64,000 nt of DNA from Burkholderia cepacia GG4. Lineage in GTDB: Bacteria; Pseudomonadota; Gammaproteobacteria; Burkholderiales; Burkholderiaceae. Location of the stretch: positions 1,364,001 through 1,428,000 of the forward strand of contig NC_018514.1 of assembly GCF_000292915.1 (NCBI RefSeq), in the 5' to 3' direction. Shown in pieces: positions 1 to 9,271 of this stretch. Positions within the stretch are counted from its first letter, which is position 1. Each line of letters starts with the position of its first letter. A program made the position numbers and the translations under genes. The notes beneath the pieces are model-generated. The model was not told the origin of the DNA and did no database searches. It saw only the letters and a list, made by a program, of their open reading frames with translations.

Positions 1-298
1 GGCATCTGAGGTTCGGTAGCGTCGAACCGGCACGTAGCGCGCGGCGTCGATTCCGGTCGCTGCATCGCGTTCTTCGCCTCTTGCAGAGTCGACCCGATAT
101 CGCACCGACGGCGACAAACCGGCTGCCTAGCCGGATCGCACGCGCGACCATGACAGCGGGGATCCAATGGTCACGACCGGCATTCATTCATCAATTAGGA
201 GTGCATAGCTCAATGAACCGGATGTCGCGACCACCCGATTCGCCCGCTACCCATCGTCACGATGGGCGATGACAGGCGCGATCGAATCGATAGACCCA
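1..298. other. Left-edge stretch with no gene recognised
   Basis: No reading frame in this stretch looks like a protein I recognise. A TGA at 7-9 could end a gene lying to the left, but only two codons of it would be visible. The last part is presumably the leader of the glycosyltransferase that follows. No clear ribosome binding site or promoter is seen. Confidence 0.4.
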
Positions 299-1450
299 AT
301 GATGACCACGGAAAAGATCGTTCATATTGCCGAAGCGTTTGGCGGCGGCGTGCTTTCGATGCTGACCCCGCTCGCCAACCACGCTGCGGCAACCGGCGTC
401 GACGTGACGGTCCTGCACTCGATCCGGCCGGAAACCCCGACCGGTTTTTCGACGCTGTTCCGGCCCGACGTGAAACTCGTCTACGTCGACATGGTTCGCG
501 AGGTCAGCGTCAAACAGGACTTTCGGAGCCTGCTCGCGCTGGTCAGGCACCTGCGCGACTGCGCACCGACCGCGATTCACCTGCATTCGTCGAAGGCGGG
601 TGTACTGGGACGGATCGCCGCGCGGATCGCCGCCCCGAACGCAACCGTTCTCTACTCGCCGCACGGGTTGTCGTTCCTCCGCTGCGACGTATCGCGCATG
701 AAGCAGTTCGCCTACCTGATCTTCGAGCGAATCGCGGCGCGCATCGGAGGAACCATCGTAGCGTGCTCGCGCAGCGAACTCGGCGAGATCAACGGCAAGG
801 TCCGGGCGAGATCGGCGGTACTGGTGGAAAACGGCGTTCATGTGGCCGAGATCCCGCCCCGTCGAACGCGTGACGATCGCAAGGTCGTGATCGGGATGAG
901 CGCCCGGGCGTCGTTCCAGAAGAACCATGAAGCGTTCGTGCGGCTGGCCGACAAGCTCCATGGCGCCGACATCGAATTCGTGTGGATCGGCGGCAACCCC
1001 GCCGAGATCCTCGATCCCCGCCAGCGTCAGGCCATCGTCTGCAGCGGCTGGGTGACACGCGCACGTGCGCTGACGCTCACGTCGGAACTGGACATCTACG
1101 TCCAGACCTCTCGCTGGGAAGGCATGCCGGTCGCGCTGATCGAAGCGCAGGTTGCCGGCATACCCGCCGTGGTGACGGATGTCGTCGGCAACCGCGACGT
1201 AGTGATTCACGGCGTGACCGGATACGTCGCGTCGAGTGCCGACGAGATGGCCGGCTACCTGACCCTGCTGCGCGACGATCGGCCGCTTCGGGAGCAAATG
1301 GGCGCGGCGGCCCGGCAACTGGCCCTTCAGCGGTTCTCGATGAACGCGATCTTCCGGCAATGGCACGCCCTTTACGGCCTGGATACCGACGATCCGCGCG
1401 CCGACGCGCTCGACTTCGAGCCCGCAACCGCGGATCACGTCAAGGCCTGA
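299..1450 (+). CDS. Glycosyltransferase, GT4 family (exopolysaccharide synthesis)
   Basis: A cytoplasmic GT-B fold glycosyltransferase of about 383 residues that would add one sugar to a lipid-linked repeat unit. The N-terminal half has the GT4 pattern of a glycine-rich loop (AFGGGVLSML) near residue 12. The C-terminal half carries the nucleotide-sugar E-x7-E motif (EGMPVALIE, E274 and E282), and a GNRDVV/GVTGY segment follows. The start was set at the ATG-ATG pair at 299/302, because the protein then begins MMTTEKIVHIAEAF like relatives. An in-frame ATG at 269 is also possible, and neither has a strong ribosome site. A second glycosyltransferase follows 29 bases downstream. The donor and acceptor sugars cannot be told from sequence. 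Confidence 0.85.
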   Translation: MMTTEKIVHIAEAFGGGVLSMLTPLANHAAATGVDVTVLHSIRPETPTGFSTLFRPDVKLVYVDMVREVSVKQDFRSLLALVRHLRDCAPTAIHLHSSKAGVLGRIAARIAAPNATVLYSPHGLSFLRCDVSRMKQFAYLIFERIAARIGGTIVACSRSELGEINGKVRARSAVLVENGVHVAEIPPRRTRDDRKVVIGMSARASFQKNHEAFVRLADKLHGADIEFVWIGGNPAEILDPRQRQAIVCSGWVTRARALTLTSELDIYVQTSRWEGMPVALIEAQVAGIPAVVTDVVGNRDVVIHGVTGYVASSADEMAGYLTLLRDDRPLREQMGAAARQLALQRFSMNAIFRQWHALYGLDTDDPRADALDFEPATADHVKA

Positions 1451-1479
1451 TTCCGACACCCCGATACTCGATCATTGAC

Positions 1480-2559
1480 ATGCCAGTGTTCAAAAAGCCG
1501 AAAAAACTCGTATACAACGGCCGGTTCACCACCCAGAAAACGACCGGCGTGCAACGCGTCGCGCGCGAGCTGATCGCCGCGCTGATCAAGTGCCGGCCTC
1601 ACGATCCGGTGACCGTCCTCGTGCCGCCGCAGCCCGGCGTTGCGGTGAGCGGCGCGACGACGGTCAAGGTCGGTTTCTACAAGGGCGTGATCTGGGAGCA
1701 GCTGGTGCTCCCGCTGTTCGCCCGGCGCGGCCGCATCGTCAACCTCAGCAATACCGCGTCCATTTTCATCGGCAGCCAGATCGTCTACATGCACGACGCG
1801 GCCGTGTTCGATACGCCCGCCCACTTCTCCCGGCCGTTTCGGGTCTGGTATCGGATCATGTTCTGGATCCTGGCACGAACCTCCGTTTGCGTGCTGACCA
1901 ATTCCTGCTTCTCGCGGGATCGCCTCGCGCACCACTGCGGCGTGTCCCGGGAAAAAATCAGCGTCGTGCCGCTCGGTGCGGATCATCTCGACGCGCTGGA
2001 ACCGGACGCGAGCGTGCTCGACGAACATGCGCTGACGCCGGATCGATTCGTGCTCGCCGTCAGCAGCATGAACCCGACCAAGAACTTCGGACGACTGATC
2101 GCCGCGTTTCGGCAGATCGACGATCCGTCGGTCGACCTCGTCATCGTCGGGATGCGGAACACCACCGTGTTCGGCAAGCAGGCCCCCATGTCGGCAGCGG
2201 AACCGAACGTCAAGTACGTCGGCTATATCAGCGACGAGCAATTGAAGGCGCTGTACCAGAACGCCGCGTGCTTCCTTTACCCGTCGATCTACGAAGGCTT
2301 CGGCATCCCGCCGCTCGAGGCGATGCGATATGGCTGCCCGACGGTGGTCGGGAAGTCCGCGGCACTGCCGGAAGTCTGTGCCGATGCCGCGCTGTACTGC
2401 GATCCGTATTCGCAGGACGACATCGCGCAGAAATTGCGGACCATGCTGGACTCGGCCGAGCTCAGGGCCGAGCTCAAACGCAAGGGAAGCGTGCACGCGG
2501 AGAAGTTTCGCTGGAGCAGAAGCGCGCAACTGATGACGGAAATATTCGACGCGCTGTAG
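1480..2559 (+). CDS. Glycosyltransferase, GT4 family (mannosyltransferase-like)
   Basis: A GT-B glycosyltransferase of 359 residues, second in a two-gene run with the preceding glycosyltransferase (gap of 29 bases). The N-terminal part has TTGVQRVARELI, typical of GT4 enzymes that start from an acceptor domain. The C-terminal part has the donor-binding block YEGFGIPPLEAM with E272 and E280 in the E-x7-E spacing. Family members of this type are often annotated as mannosyltransferases. Context (Wza, Wzc, Wzy, Wzx and an acyltransferase nearby) places it in exopolysaccharide repeat-unit assembly at the inner face of the cytoplasmic membrane. The start ATG at 1480 removes a long non-homologous extension of the same frame that runs back through the upstream gene. 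The exact sugar is unknown. Confidence 0.85.
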   Translation: MPVFKKPKKLVYNGRFTTQKTTGVQRVARELIAALIKCRPHDPVTVLVPPQPGVAVSGATTVKVGFYKGVIWEQLVLPLFARRGRIVNLSNTASIFIGSQIVYMHDAAVFDTPAHFSRPFRVWYRIMFWILARTSVCVLTNSCFSRDRLAHHCGVSREKISVVPLGADHLDALEPDASVLDEHALTPDRFVLAVSSMNPTKNFGRLIAAFRQIDDPSVDLVIVGMRNTTVFGKQAPMSAAEPNVKYVGYISDEQLKALYQNAACFLYPSIYEGFGIPPLEAMRYGCPTVVGKSAALPEVCADAALYCDPYSQDDIAQKLRTMLDSAELRAELKRKGSVHAEKFRWSRSAQLMTEIFDAL

Positions 2560-2690
2560 CGCATCGCGTCGCGCGGTCCGGCGGCCAACTGTCCCCCACC
2601 GCACTGTCTTGCGCGTCGGCCCTCCATAGAGTGGAACGACTGTCCCTATCTCGGCGGTGCGGCTCCTGACGGGCCCGCCGCCCCTTCGTC

Positions 2691-3743
2691 ATGACTGCAC
2701 GCGAAACCAGCCTCGATGTCGCCCGCGGCGCGGGAATCATTCTTGTCGTCTACGGGCATGTGCTGCGCGGAGTCGTTTCTGCCGACCTCGTGCCGGCAGG
2801 CGCGGCCGATACCGCGCTCGCGTGGAGCGACTACGTGATCTATACGTTCCACATGCCGTTGTTCTTCTTTCTGTCCGGCCTGCACGTCTGCAGTTCGCTG
2901 CGGCGCGCGCCACACGGGTACTTGTGGTCGAAGGTGCGGACGATCGTGTATCCGTACCTGCTGTGGTCGATCGTGCAGGGCGCCGTGCAGATCGCGATGG
3001 CGTCTCACGGCACCAATCATCCGTTTACGCTGAACGACTTGCTGGCAATCGGCTGGCGGCCGTTCGCGCAGTTCTGGTTCCTCTATGCACTGATGCTCTG
3101 CATGCTCGGCATCCGCGCATTCGCGACGGCCATGCCTGACGCGACGCATGTGCCGATGCCGGCGCGCGCGCGCGCCTGGCTCGCCGGAGGCGCGGCGCTC
3201 GGCCTGGTGCTCGGTTCGGTGACACAGTTTGGCATCCTGTCGATCACGCTGATGAACGGACCGTTCTTCGTGGCCGGCGTCATTGCGTCGCAGCCGTTGC
3301 CCGCCTGGCTCGCACGCAACAGCGGACCGACCGCATTGGCCACAACGGCCACGGCGTTCGTCGCCGCGGTCGTGTTCGCTCATGGCTTCGGTAGCGCGAC
3401 GAGTGTCTGGGCGCTTCCCGCCGCGTTCGCCGGTATCGCGCTGGCGCTGCAACTCGCGCACCGGTACGCGTCACAGCCGGCACGCGCGGCGTGGCTCGCC
3501 GCGATCGGTTGCGCATCGATGCCGATCTACCTGACCCACATCTTCGCGATGGCTGCCGTGCGCATCGTGCTGACGCGTGTCGGCATCACCAGTCTCGCGG
3601 CACACCTCGTGCTCGGCACGCTGGCGGGCGTCGCGATCCCGATGGTCGTCTATCGGGTCACGTTGCGGTCGGGGCTCGCGCGCATGGCGGGTTTCCCGTC
3701 CTGGCCTGGGCGCGCCACGGCAGTGCGAACACGCACCGCGTGA
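2691..3743 (+). CDS. Acyltransferase 3 family membrane protein (polysaccharide O-acetylation)
   Basis: A polytopic inner-membrane protein of 350 residues with about ten hydrophobic segments. The N-terminus has the Acyl_transf_3 signature: an Asp-Val-Ala-Arg-Gly stretch followed by GIILVVYGH with the conserved histidine near residue 23. Members transfer acetyl or other acyl groups to carbohydrates, so a role in O-acetylating the exopolysaccharide repeat unit is likely. It lies 131 bases after the second glycosyltransferase on the same strand and converges on the wzy-wzc-wza operon. Acetylation of some other glycan is the main alternative. Confidence 0.85.
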   Translation: MTARETSLDVARGAGIILVVYGHVLRGVVSADLVPAGAADTALAWSDYVIYTFHMPLFFFLSGLHVCSSLRRAPHGYLWSKVRTIVYPYLLWSIVQGAVQIAMASHGTNHPFTLNDLLAIGWRPFAQFWFLYALMLCMLGIRAFATAMPDATHVPMPARARAWLAGGAALGLVLGSVTQFGILSITLMNGPFFVAGVIASQPLPAWLARNSGPTALATTATAFVAAVVFAHGFGSATSVWALPAAFAGIALALQLAHRYASQPARAAWLAAIGCASMPIYLTHIFAMAAVRIVLTRVGITSLAAHLVLGTLAGVAIPMVVYRVTLRSGLARMAGFPSWPGRATAVRTRTA

Positions 3744-3809
3744 GTTTCATGGTCAGCCGAGGTCGGTCGAAGGTCGGTCGGGCAGCCCCGCCGTTGCACG
3801 CCCTCGTTC

Positions 3810-5159
3810 CTACCGCGCACGTCCGGCGGCCGGACGCGGCCGGTCGGCGGACGGCGCCGTGCTTGCCGGGCGCGTCGCGAACCACTGGAACACGATGATC
3901 GGTAGCACGATCGGCAGGAAGTTGCGTCCGCTGAACAGGTTCGGCGTGCGCATGATCTCCATCAGCGACACGTAGAGCACCGCGTGCGCGCAGCACCAGA
4001 ACCCGTTTCCGCTGCGCCAGCCCGCATAGCTGCGGCCAAGCAGCCAGCCCAGCACGGCCGCGTTGAACAACCCGAACCAGCCCCACTCGTAGAAGTGCAC
4101 GAAGATGCCCGACGGATTGTTGAATTCCGGGTCCGCATAGCTGTTCAGAAACAGGTTGAAACTGTCGCTTGAATCGAACCACGGCTGGAACGTCGCACCG
4201 ATCACCGGAAACCGCATCAGCCAGTCGAACGTGAACATCGGATGGCCCTGGCCCCAGCCGAGCACGGCCAGCATCCCGGCGCCGTTGTTCAGTGACGTCG
4301 AATAGTAGAGGCCGAGCCGTTCGAGCGCGAAGTCGAAGATGTTGTCGTAGACGTTGACGTAATAGGCTTCCCACGAGCGGTTGTACTCGTTCGCGATAAA
4401 CAGCCCGAACAACAGCGGGATCGCCGCGTACGGCCCGAGCGTCAGCAGCCACCCATACCGACCGCGCAGCCGGAACCGCACGACCATGAGGGCGAGCGGC
4501 ATCACCATCTCGATCAACGCGAGCCGCTCCGCGAAGAGGAAGCTGCGCAGCAGCGTCAGCACCGCGAGCACGGCCATGTAGACCTTGTAGCGGTTCAGGC
4601 CCTTCACCGGCGTCCTGAACACGTAGAAGTAGAGCGCGACGAACGGCGCGGTGGCCTGCGTGAACGAACTCAAGCCGGTGACGCGGCCGATCTGCTCGAG
4701 CATGTCGTACGCGTTGGCCTGGCCATGCAGGAACTCGAGCAACAGCACCGGATGCGCGATGATCCCGCTCATCATCACGAGGTTGCCGAACAGCGCAAGC
4801 GTGAACAGGAAATCGAGCACGCGCGGCGGCACCTCGACCGGGCTTTCCGGCGGCTCCCGCCGCGTGCGCGCTTCGGTGGTCGCGAGCCAGGCCGCCGCCA
4901 TCACCACCATCAGGAACAGCGCGCCGGCGAACGCGTAGTACCCGTCGAAATAGATCCGCGCAATCGACTTCTGGCCACCCACCAGGCCGAGCGACAGCAT
5001 CCCGTACAACGGCAGGATGAACATCGGCACGAGGCGTGCCGGGTCCTCCCACCAGTAGCCCGCGTAACCGCCCGCGACACCGCGCATGCGCCCCATCCCG
5101 CGCACCGTCGCCTGGCGCGGCCGCGGCCCGGGCCCGGCGCCGCCCGCTGTTCGCTTCAT
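3810..5159 (-). CDS. Exopolysaccharide repeat-unit polymerase (Wzy-like)
   Basis: A 449-residue inner-membrane protein with ten or more predicted transmembrane helices and a longer periplasmic loop in the second half (around the FNLFLNSYADPEFNNPSG segment). This is the layout of O-antigen/EPS polymerases that join repeat units in the periplasm. Sequence identity within the Wzy group is low, so the call rests on topology and on neighbours. Its ATG overlaps the stop codon of the tyrosine kinase gene by four bases (ATGA), so it is translationally coupled as the last gene of wza-wzc-wzy. A much longer open frame upstream in the same phase only shadows the kinase gene. Confidence 0.75.
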   Translation of the reverse strand: MKRTAGGAGPGPRPRQATVRGMGRMRGVAGGYAGYWWEDPARLVPMFILPLYGMLSLGLVGGQKSIARIYFDGYYAFAGALFLMVVMAAAWLATTEARTRREPPESPVEVPPRVLDFLFTLALFGNLVMMSGIIAHPVLLLEFLHGQANAYDMLEQIGRVTGLSSFTQATAPFVALYFYVFRTPVKGLNRYKVYMAVLAVLTLLRSFLFAERLALIEMVMPLALMVVRFRLRGRYGWLLTLGPYAAIPLLFGLFIANEYNRSWEAYYVNVYDNIFDFALERLGLYYSTSLNNGAGMLAVLGWGQGHPMFTFDWLMRFPVIGATFQPWFDSSDSFNLFLNSYADPEFNNPSGIFVHFYEWGWFGLFNAAVLGWLLGRSYAGWRSGNGFWCCAHAVLYVSLMEIMRTPNLFSGRNFLPIVLPIIVFQWFATRPASTAPSADRPRPAAGRAR

Positions 5160-7429
5160 GACGCGCGTTCCACCCGTTGCCGAGGCGCCATCCCCCCCGT
5201 ATACCCGGAGGCAGCCTGATGCGTGTTCGCATCGGTATAGCCGTAGTCGTACCGCCCCGGCGCGCCCTGGTAGTCGTTCAGGATCACGCCGCGCACCTCG
5301 ATGTGCGCGTGTTCGAGCCGGCGCGCGCTTTCGTCGAGTTCCGCCAGCGTCGTCACGCCGCTGCGCGCGACGAGGAACACGGTTGCCGCCAGGCGCCCGA
5401 GCACCAGCGCATCGGCCACCGGCAGCAACGGCGGGCCGTCGATCACGACCATGTCGTAGCGCGCCGCGACCTGCTCGATCAGTTCGGCGAGCGCGGGCTG
5501 CAGCAGCAGTTCGCCCGGATCGGGCACGACGCTGCCCATCGCGATGAAATCGAGCCCCGGCGCAACGCCGCGCTTGATCGCCTCGGCAAGCCCGTGGGTG
5601 CCCGCCACCACGTCCGACAGGCCCGGCGCGCGGCTGTAGCGGAACCGCTTGTGCAGCGAACCCTTGCGCAGGTCGGCATCGATCAGCAGGACCCGCCGTT
5701 TCGCGGCGCCGACGAGCGACGCGATATTCGCTGCGACGAACGACTTGCCGACGCCCGTCGTCGGCCCGGAGATCAGCACGACGGGGTTCGACGCGTCCGG
5801 CATCGACAGCTGCAGTGCCGCGCGGAAATTGCGCAGGCTCTCGAGCGCGGCGTCCTGCGCGGCGACCGGCGGCATCGGCCTGCGCGTGTCGGGCCGCCCG
5901 GCTTTCGCGCGCGGCTCGGCTTGTGCCGCGACCGGGCTGTGCGGCACCGTCGCGAACACGGGCAGCCCGGTCGTCCATTCGATTTGCTCGGCGTCGCCGA
6001 TCGTGCCGGCAACCCGCTGCCGGACGATTACGGTGGCGACGCCGGCCAGCAGCCCGATCAGCAGCAGGCCGATCACCGCAACCCCGCGGTGCGGGCCGAT
6101 CGGCTGCTCGGCGACCTTCGCCGTATCGACGATCCGCACGGTGCCGGTCTTGCTGGCCCGCGCGAGGATCATCTGCTGGCGCGTGTTCAGCAGGTTCGTG
6201 TACAGCGCGGTATCGACGGCCACATCGCGCTGCAGCTGCAGCACGCCTTGCTCGACGGTCGGCAACTGCTGGATCTGCTTGCGCGTCGAGTCGAGCGAAC
6301 GCTGCGCGTCGGCGAGCTGCGCGTCGACGGCCACCACGGCCGGATGCTTCGGCATGAAGCGCGTCAGCAACTCCTCGCGCCGCTGCTGCAGCGTCTGCAC
6401 GCGCGTCTCGATGTCGACCGACTGCTGGCGCAACGCCAGCGCCTCGTCGCTCGTATTGACCGTGCCGTGCGACGCACGGAACGCGTTGAAGCGGTTTTCC
6501 GCCTTTTCGAGTTGCGCCCTCAGCTGCGGCAGCTGGGTATCCATGAAGCGGATCAGCTTGTCGGCTGCCTCGGACTTGCGCTGCGTGTTCTGCGCCAGGT
6601 ACGCGTCGCCGATCGCGTTCAACACGCGGCTGTCGTGCACCGGATCGATGCCGTCGAGCGTCACGCCGATCATGTTCGACTGCTTGCCTCGCTCGGAGAT
6701 CAGCGCGTTCTTCTGCAGCCAGACGGTCGCCTCCTCGTCGCTGTAGCGCGTCAGGTCGAAGCGTGCGCCGGGCTGGCCGGCCACGCCGCGCACGAACAGG
6801 TCGAGCGGCCCCTGCGGCGTCTCGACGTGCAGCGGCTGGCCGATGCGGCCCTGCCAGGGCGGACCGCTGCGGCCGAGCAGGCCCGTGCGCTGCAGCGTAT
6901 AGGCGCCGTCGTCGCCGACGGTCAGCGCGAAGCGCTTGCCGAGCAGGCGCTTCGGCACGTCGAAGGTCGGCACGTCGATGCGCTCGGCGCCGTACACGTA
7001 GCCACCCGGCAGCGGCGACGACAACCCGTCGGCCGCTTTCACGAAGCGCCAGCCGATCAGCGGCAGGTAATGCGGCCGCGCGTCGACAGCGAGATTGGTG
7101 TTGTCGATCGCGCGGTCCAGCACCGCGCGTGACTTCAGCACCTCGATCTCGGTCGATGCGTCCGTCTTCAGGTCGAACACCGACGACGGATCGCCGGGCG
7201 GCGACGTCGGCTTCGAATCGGTCGGACTCTGCTCGACCTGGAACAGGATGTCGGTCCGGTAGACGGGGGCCGCGCACAGCGCATACACGGCGCCGGCGAG
7301 CGCACCCGCGAGCGCCGTGCAAAGAATCAGGCGCCTTCCACCGTACAGCATGCCCCAGTAGCGGCGCACCGGATAGGACGGCCGCAGGGCACGCGCGTCG
7401 TGCGGGTCAGGCAGGGTCGAAGAAGTCAT
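5156..7429 (-). CDS. Exopolysaccharide chain-length regulator / tyrosine autokinase (Wzc, BceF-like)
   Basis: A 757-residue BY-kinase fused to a Wzz domain. The N-terminus has a membrane helix (about residues 33-52) and a Wzz periplasmic domain. Long coiled-coil segments follow near residues 290-420, then a second membrane helix near 450. The cytoplasmic kinase has Walker A GPTTGVGKS near residue 555, Walker A' LLIDADLRKG near 580 and Walker B VVIDGPPLLP near 665. The C-terminal tail is tyrosine-rich (YDYGYTDANTH then SGYTGG), the usual autophosphorylation cluster. It controls polymer length and export together with Wza, whose gene is just upstream, and overlaps the polymerase gene downstream. 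The family resemblance is to BceF, EpsB and ExoP of proteobacteria. Confidence 0.93.
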   Translation of the reverse strand: MTSSTLPDPHDARALRPSYPVRRYWGMLYGGRRLILCTALAGALAGAVYALCAAPVYRTDILFQVEQSPTDSKPTSPPGDPSSVFDLKTDASTEIEVLKSRAVLDRAIDNTNLAVDARPHYLPLIGWRFVKAADGLSSPLPGGYVYGAERIDVPTFDVPKRLLGKRFALTVGDDGAYTLQRTGLLGRSGPPWQGRIGQPLHVETPQGPLDLFVRGVAGQPGARFDLTRYSDEEATVWLQKNALISERGKQSNMIGVTLDGIDPVHDSRVLNAIGDAYLAQNTQRKSEAADKLIRFMDTQLPQLRAQLEKAENRFNAFRASHGTVNTSDEALALRQQSVDIETRVQTLQQRREELLTRFMPKHPAVVAVDAQLADAQRSLDSTRKQIQQLPTVEQGVLQLQRDVAVDTALYTNLLNTRQQMILARASKTGTVRIVDTAKVAEQPIGPHRGVAVIGLLLIGLLAGVATVIVRQRVAGTIGDAEQIEWTTGLPVFATVPHSPVAAQAEPRAKAGRPDTRRPMPPVAAQDAALESLRNFRAALQLSMPDASNPVVLISGPTTGVGKSFVAANIASLVGAAKRRVLLIDADLRKGSLHKRFRYSRAPGLSDVVAGTHGLAEAIKRGVAPGLDFIAMGSVVPDPGELLLQPALAELIEQVAARYDMVVIDGPPLLPVADALVLGRLAATVFLVARSGVTTLAELDESARRLEHAHIEVRGVILNDYQGAPGRYDYGYTDANTHQAASGYTGGMAPRQRVERAS

Positions 7430-7488
7430 ACGGCATCAGTCCCGTAGGGCGCGACGCGCGGTCGCGGTCACGAAATCCGGCATCAGGG

Positions 7489-8715
7489 TCACGGCGAAAT
7501 GGCCTTCGCCGTCAACGCACCCTGCGCGGACGATGGAATCAGCAGGTTGACGACGCGGCTCCAGCGCACCAGCGACGACGCATCGACGAACACGACGTCG
7601 CGCCGCTCGAGCGGGAACTGGTCGGCCAGCGCGAACGACGCGGGCGAGCTGCCGTCGAGGTGGTACACCCGCGGACGGTTGTCCGGGCCGCGGCGCACGA
7701 CGAACACCTGGCGCGCGTCCGACGTGTACTGGCTCACGCCGCCCGTGTCGCCGAGCGCTTCGCCGAGGCTCATCCGGCCATCGGTCAGCGTCAGCGTCGC
7801 CGGCCGCGAAACCTCGCCGAGCACGAACACCTTCGCGTCGCTCGCCGCGCGCACACGCACGAGATCGCCGTCGCGCAGCAGGATGTTCGACGGGTTCACG
7901 CCCGCGGCGATCAGCGCGGGCAGGCTCACGTTCACGGTCTTGTCGCCGCGCGTCACCGCTACCTGAGAACGGTCGGCCGTCGTGGTGAAACCGCCCGCGC
8001 GGTCGATCGCCTCGGGCAGCGTCATCGGCATGTCGTTGACGATCTGCAGACCCGGCGTGCGCACCTCGCCGTCGAGATAGACGCGCTTGCTGCGGTAGGT
8101 CTGCACGCGCAGCGCGATCTGCGGCTTGCGCACGTATTCGCCGAGCCGCTTCGTCAGCAGCGCGCGCGCCTGCGCCTCGGTCAACCCCGCCACCTGCACG
8201 AGGCCCGCATACGCGAACTGCACGTTGCCGTTCGCGTCGACCGTGTAGCCCGTCGCGACCGAGCTGGCCCCGACGCCGTCGCCGCCGCCCGTCGTCTGCG
8301 TCGTCGGCAGGTTCAGTTCGGGGTGATCCCAGACGACGATGCCGAGCACGTCGCCGGGGCCGATCGCGTACGGCTTCGGCTTGCCGAACAACTGGCGGAG
8401 TTCCGCGTCGACATTGGCCGGCTGGCCCGCATGCTGCTGCGCGACGAACGCCGGCGTGATTTCGATCAGATCCTGGCTCGACACGTTCTGCACGCCGTCG
8501 AGGCCGCCCGATCCCGATGCGTCGGCGCTCACGCGCGCATTCGCATCGCGGTCGGCCGGCGCCCGGTACGACATGCCCGGCGACAGCGCACATGCGCTCA
8601 ACGCGCACGCGGCCGCCACGATCGCCATGCGCGACAGCCACGGCGCGCGACCGGTGCCGGCCGTGCGTGGCTGCAGCGTCCCGACCGTCGATTCCTGTTG
8701 CGTGGTGATTGCCAT
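7489..8715 (-). CDS. Outer-membrane polysaccharide export lipoprotein (Wza-like)
   Basis: A 408-residue Wza/KpsD-type export protein. The N-terminus is a lipoprotein signal with lipobox LSAC and the lipidated cysteine at residue 42. A Poly_export domain follows (YAIGPGDVLGIVVWDHPEL) and then SLBB beta-grasp repeats (VYLDGEVRTPG and VFVLGEVSRPA). It forms the outer-membrane channel for the exopolysaccharide. The start at 8715 is supported by a GGAAGGG ribosome site a few bases upstream. An in-frame extension back to 8817 lacks support. It is the first gene of wza-wzc-wzy and is divergent from a small secreted protein, with a possible sigma-54 promoter between them. Confidence 0.93.
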   Translation of the reverse strand: MAITTQQESTVGTLQPRTAGTGRAPWLSRMAIVAAACALSACALSPGMSYRAPADRDANARVSADASGSGGLDGVQNVSSQDLIEITPAFVAQQHAGQPANVDAELRQLFGKPKPYAIGPGDVLGIVVWDHPELNLPTTQTTGGGDGVGASSVATGYTVDANGNVQFAYAGLVQVAGLTEAQARALLTKRLGEYVRKPQIALRVQTYRSKRVYLDGEVRTPGLQIVNDMPMTLPEAIDRAGGFTTTADRSQVAVTRGDKTVNVSLPALIAAGVNPSNILLRDGDLVRVRAASDAKVFVLGEVSRPATLTLTDGRMSLGEALGDTGGVSQYTSDARQVFVVRRGPDNRPRVYHLDGSSPASFALADQFPLERRDVVFVDASSLVRWSRVVNLLIPSSAQGALTAKAISP

Positions 8716-8763
8716 GGTGCCCTTCCGAAACTGTGCGGTAACCCGCCGAACGCGGCGGATTCC

Positions 8764-8780
8764 GGCATTACGCTTGCCGG
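8764..8780. promoter_or_regulatory. Candidate bidirectional sigma-54 (-24/-12) promoter
   Basis: The 17-base element GGCATTACGCTTGCCGG is nearly palindromic and fits the RpoN spacing on both strands. On the plus strand GG and the TTGC-type GC are separated by ten bases. On the minus strand CCGGCAAGCGTAATGCC gives the same spacing. It lies 49 bases before the wza start and 63 bases before the small secreted gene. Bep-type exopolysaccharide genes of Burkholderia are known to need sigma-54, which makes the match more interesting. The match to TGGCACG is only partial. Confidence 0.4.
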
Positions 8781-8842
8781 CGCGGCTCGCATTGCGGTGC
8801 CGCGCCTCCCTCTTCACCGCACGTCACTCCGTACGATTCGTC

Positions 8843-9271
8843 ATGAACTGCCCTTTGTCGCTTTCGTCGCTCGTCTGCATCGTGTCGGCCGGCCTTGCCG
8901 GCGCCGCCGCTGCGCAGACGTGGCCCGCCACGCCGGCCGGCGCGCCGGTCTTCGCGTCGTCGACGCCGCTCGCACCGATGCCGCTCCAACGTTCTGCGCA
9001 GACCGCCGTGGCCAGTGCGGCCGCGGAGCCAGCCGCGGCTGCATCCGAAGTCGCGGCACCTTCCGCTGCGTTGCCCGCCGCGAGCACCGCCGCATCACCC
9101 GAGTCACTCGAATCGCGCGCCCGAGGCACGCTGCGCCGGCCGCTCGTGCCGAGCCGGCCGCACCGCCCGCAAGTGGCCAATGCCTCCACGGACGACCTTT
9201 GGCATGCCGGCATGCTGTACACGTCGCCGTACGCGAAGTCGCCCTATGCGCAGCCGGGCGATCCGGACTGA
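8843..9271 (+). CDS. Small secreted Ala/Pro-rich protein of unknown function
   Basis: A 142-residue protein that I do not recognise. It starts with a signal peptide (a short leader then SLSSLVCIVSAGLAGAAAA, cleavage probably before QTW). The middle is low-complexity Ala/Pro/Ser. A more conserved-looking C-terminus ends in DDLWHAGMLYTSPYAKSPYA. It is divergent from wza and sits inside the exopolysaccharide locus, so a periplasmic or secreted accessory role is possible but unproven. No strong ribosome site is seen in front of the ATG at 8843. The frame stays open further upstream without homology. Confidence 0.6.
   Translation: MNCPLSLSSLVCIVSAGLAGAAAAQTWPATPAGAPVFASSTPLAPMPLQRSAQTAVASAAAEPAAAASEVAAPSAALPAASTAASPESLESRARGTLRRPLVPSRPHRPQVANASTDDLWHAGMLYTSPYAKSPYAQPGDPD

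Noticed and set aside
257..1459. A minus-strand open frame of 400 codons
   Set aside because: Antisense to the first glycosyltransferase, which has proper GT4 motifs.
2545..2570. Inverted repeat CGACGCG/CGCGTCG around the second glycosyltransferase stop codon
   Set aside because: The arms are short and GC-rich, with no T-run; chance is likely in this genome.
3810..7322. A continuous minus-strand frame joining wzy to the kinase region
   Set aside because: The upstream two-thirds is out of phase with the Wzc protein and non-homologous. The Wzy protein starts at the ATG at 5159.
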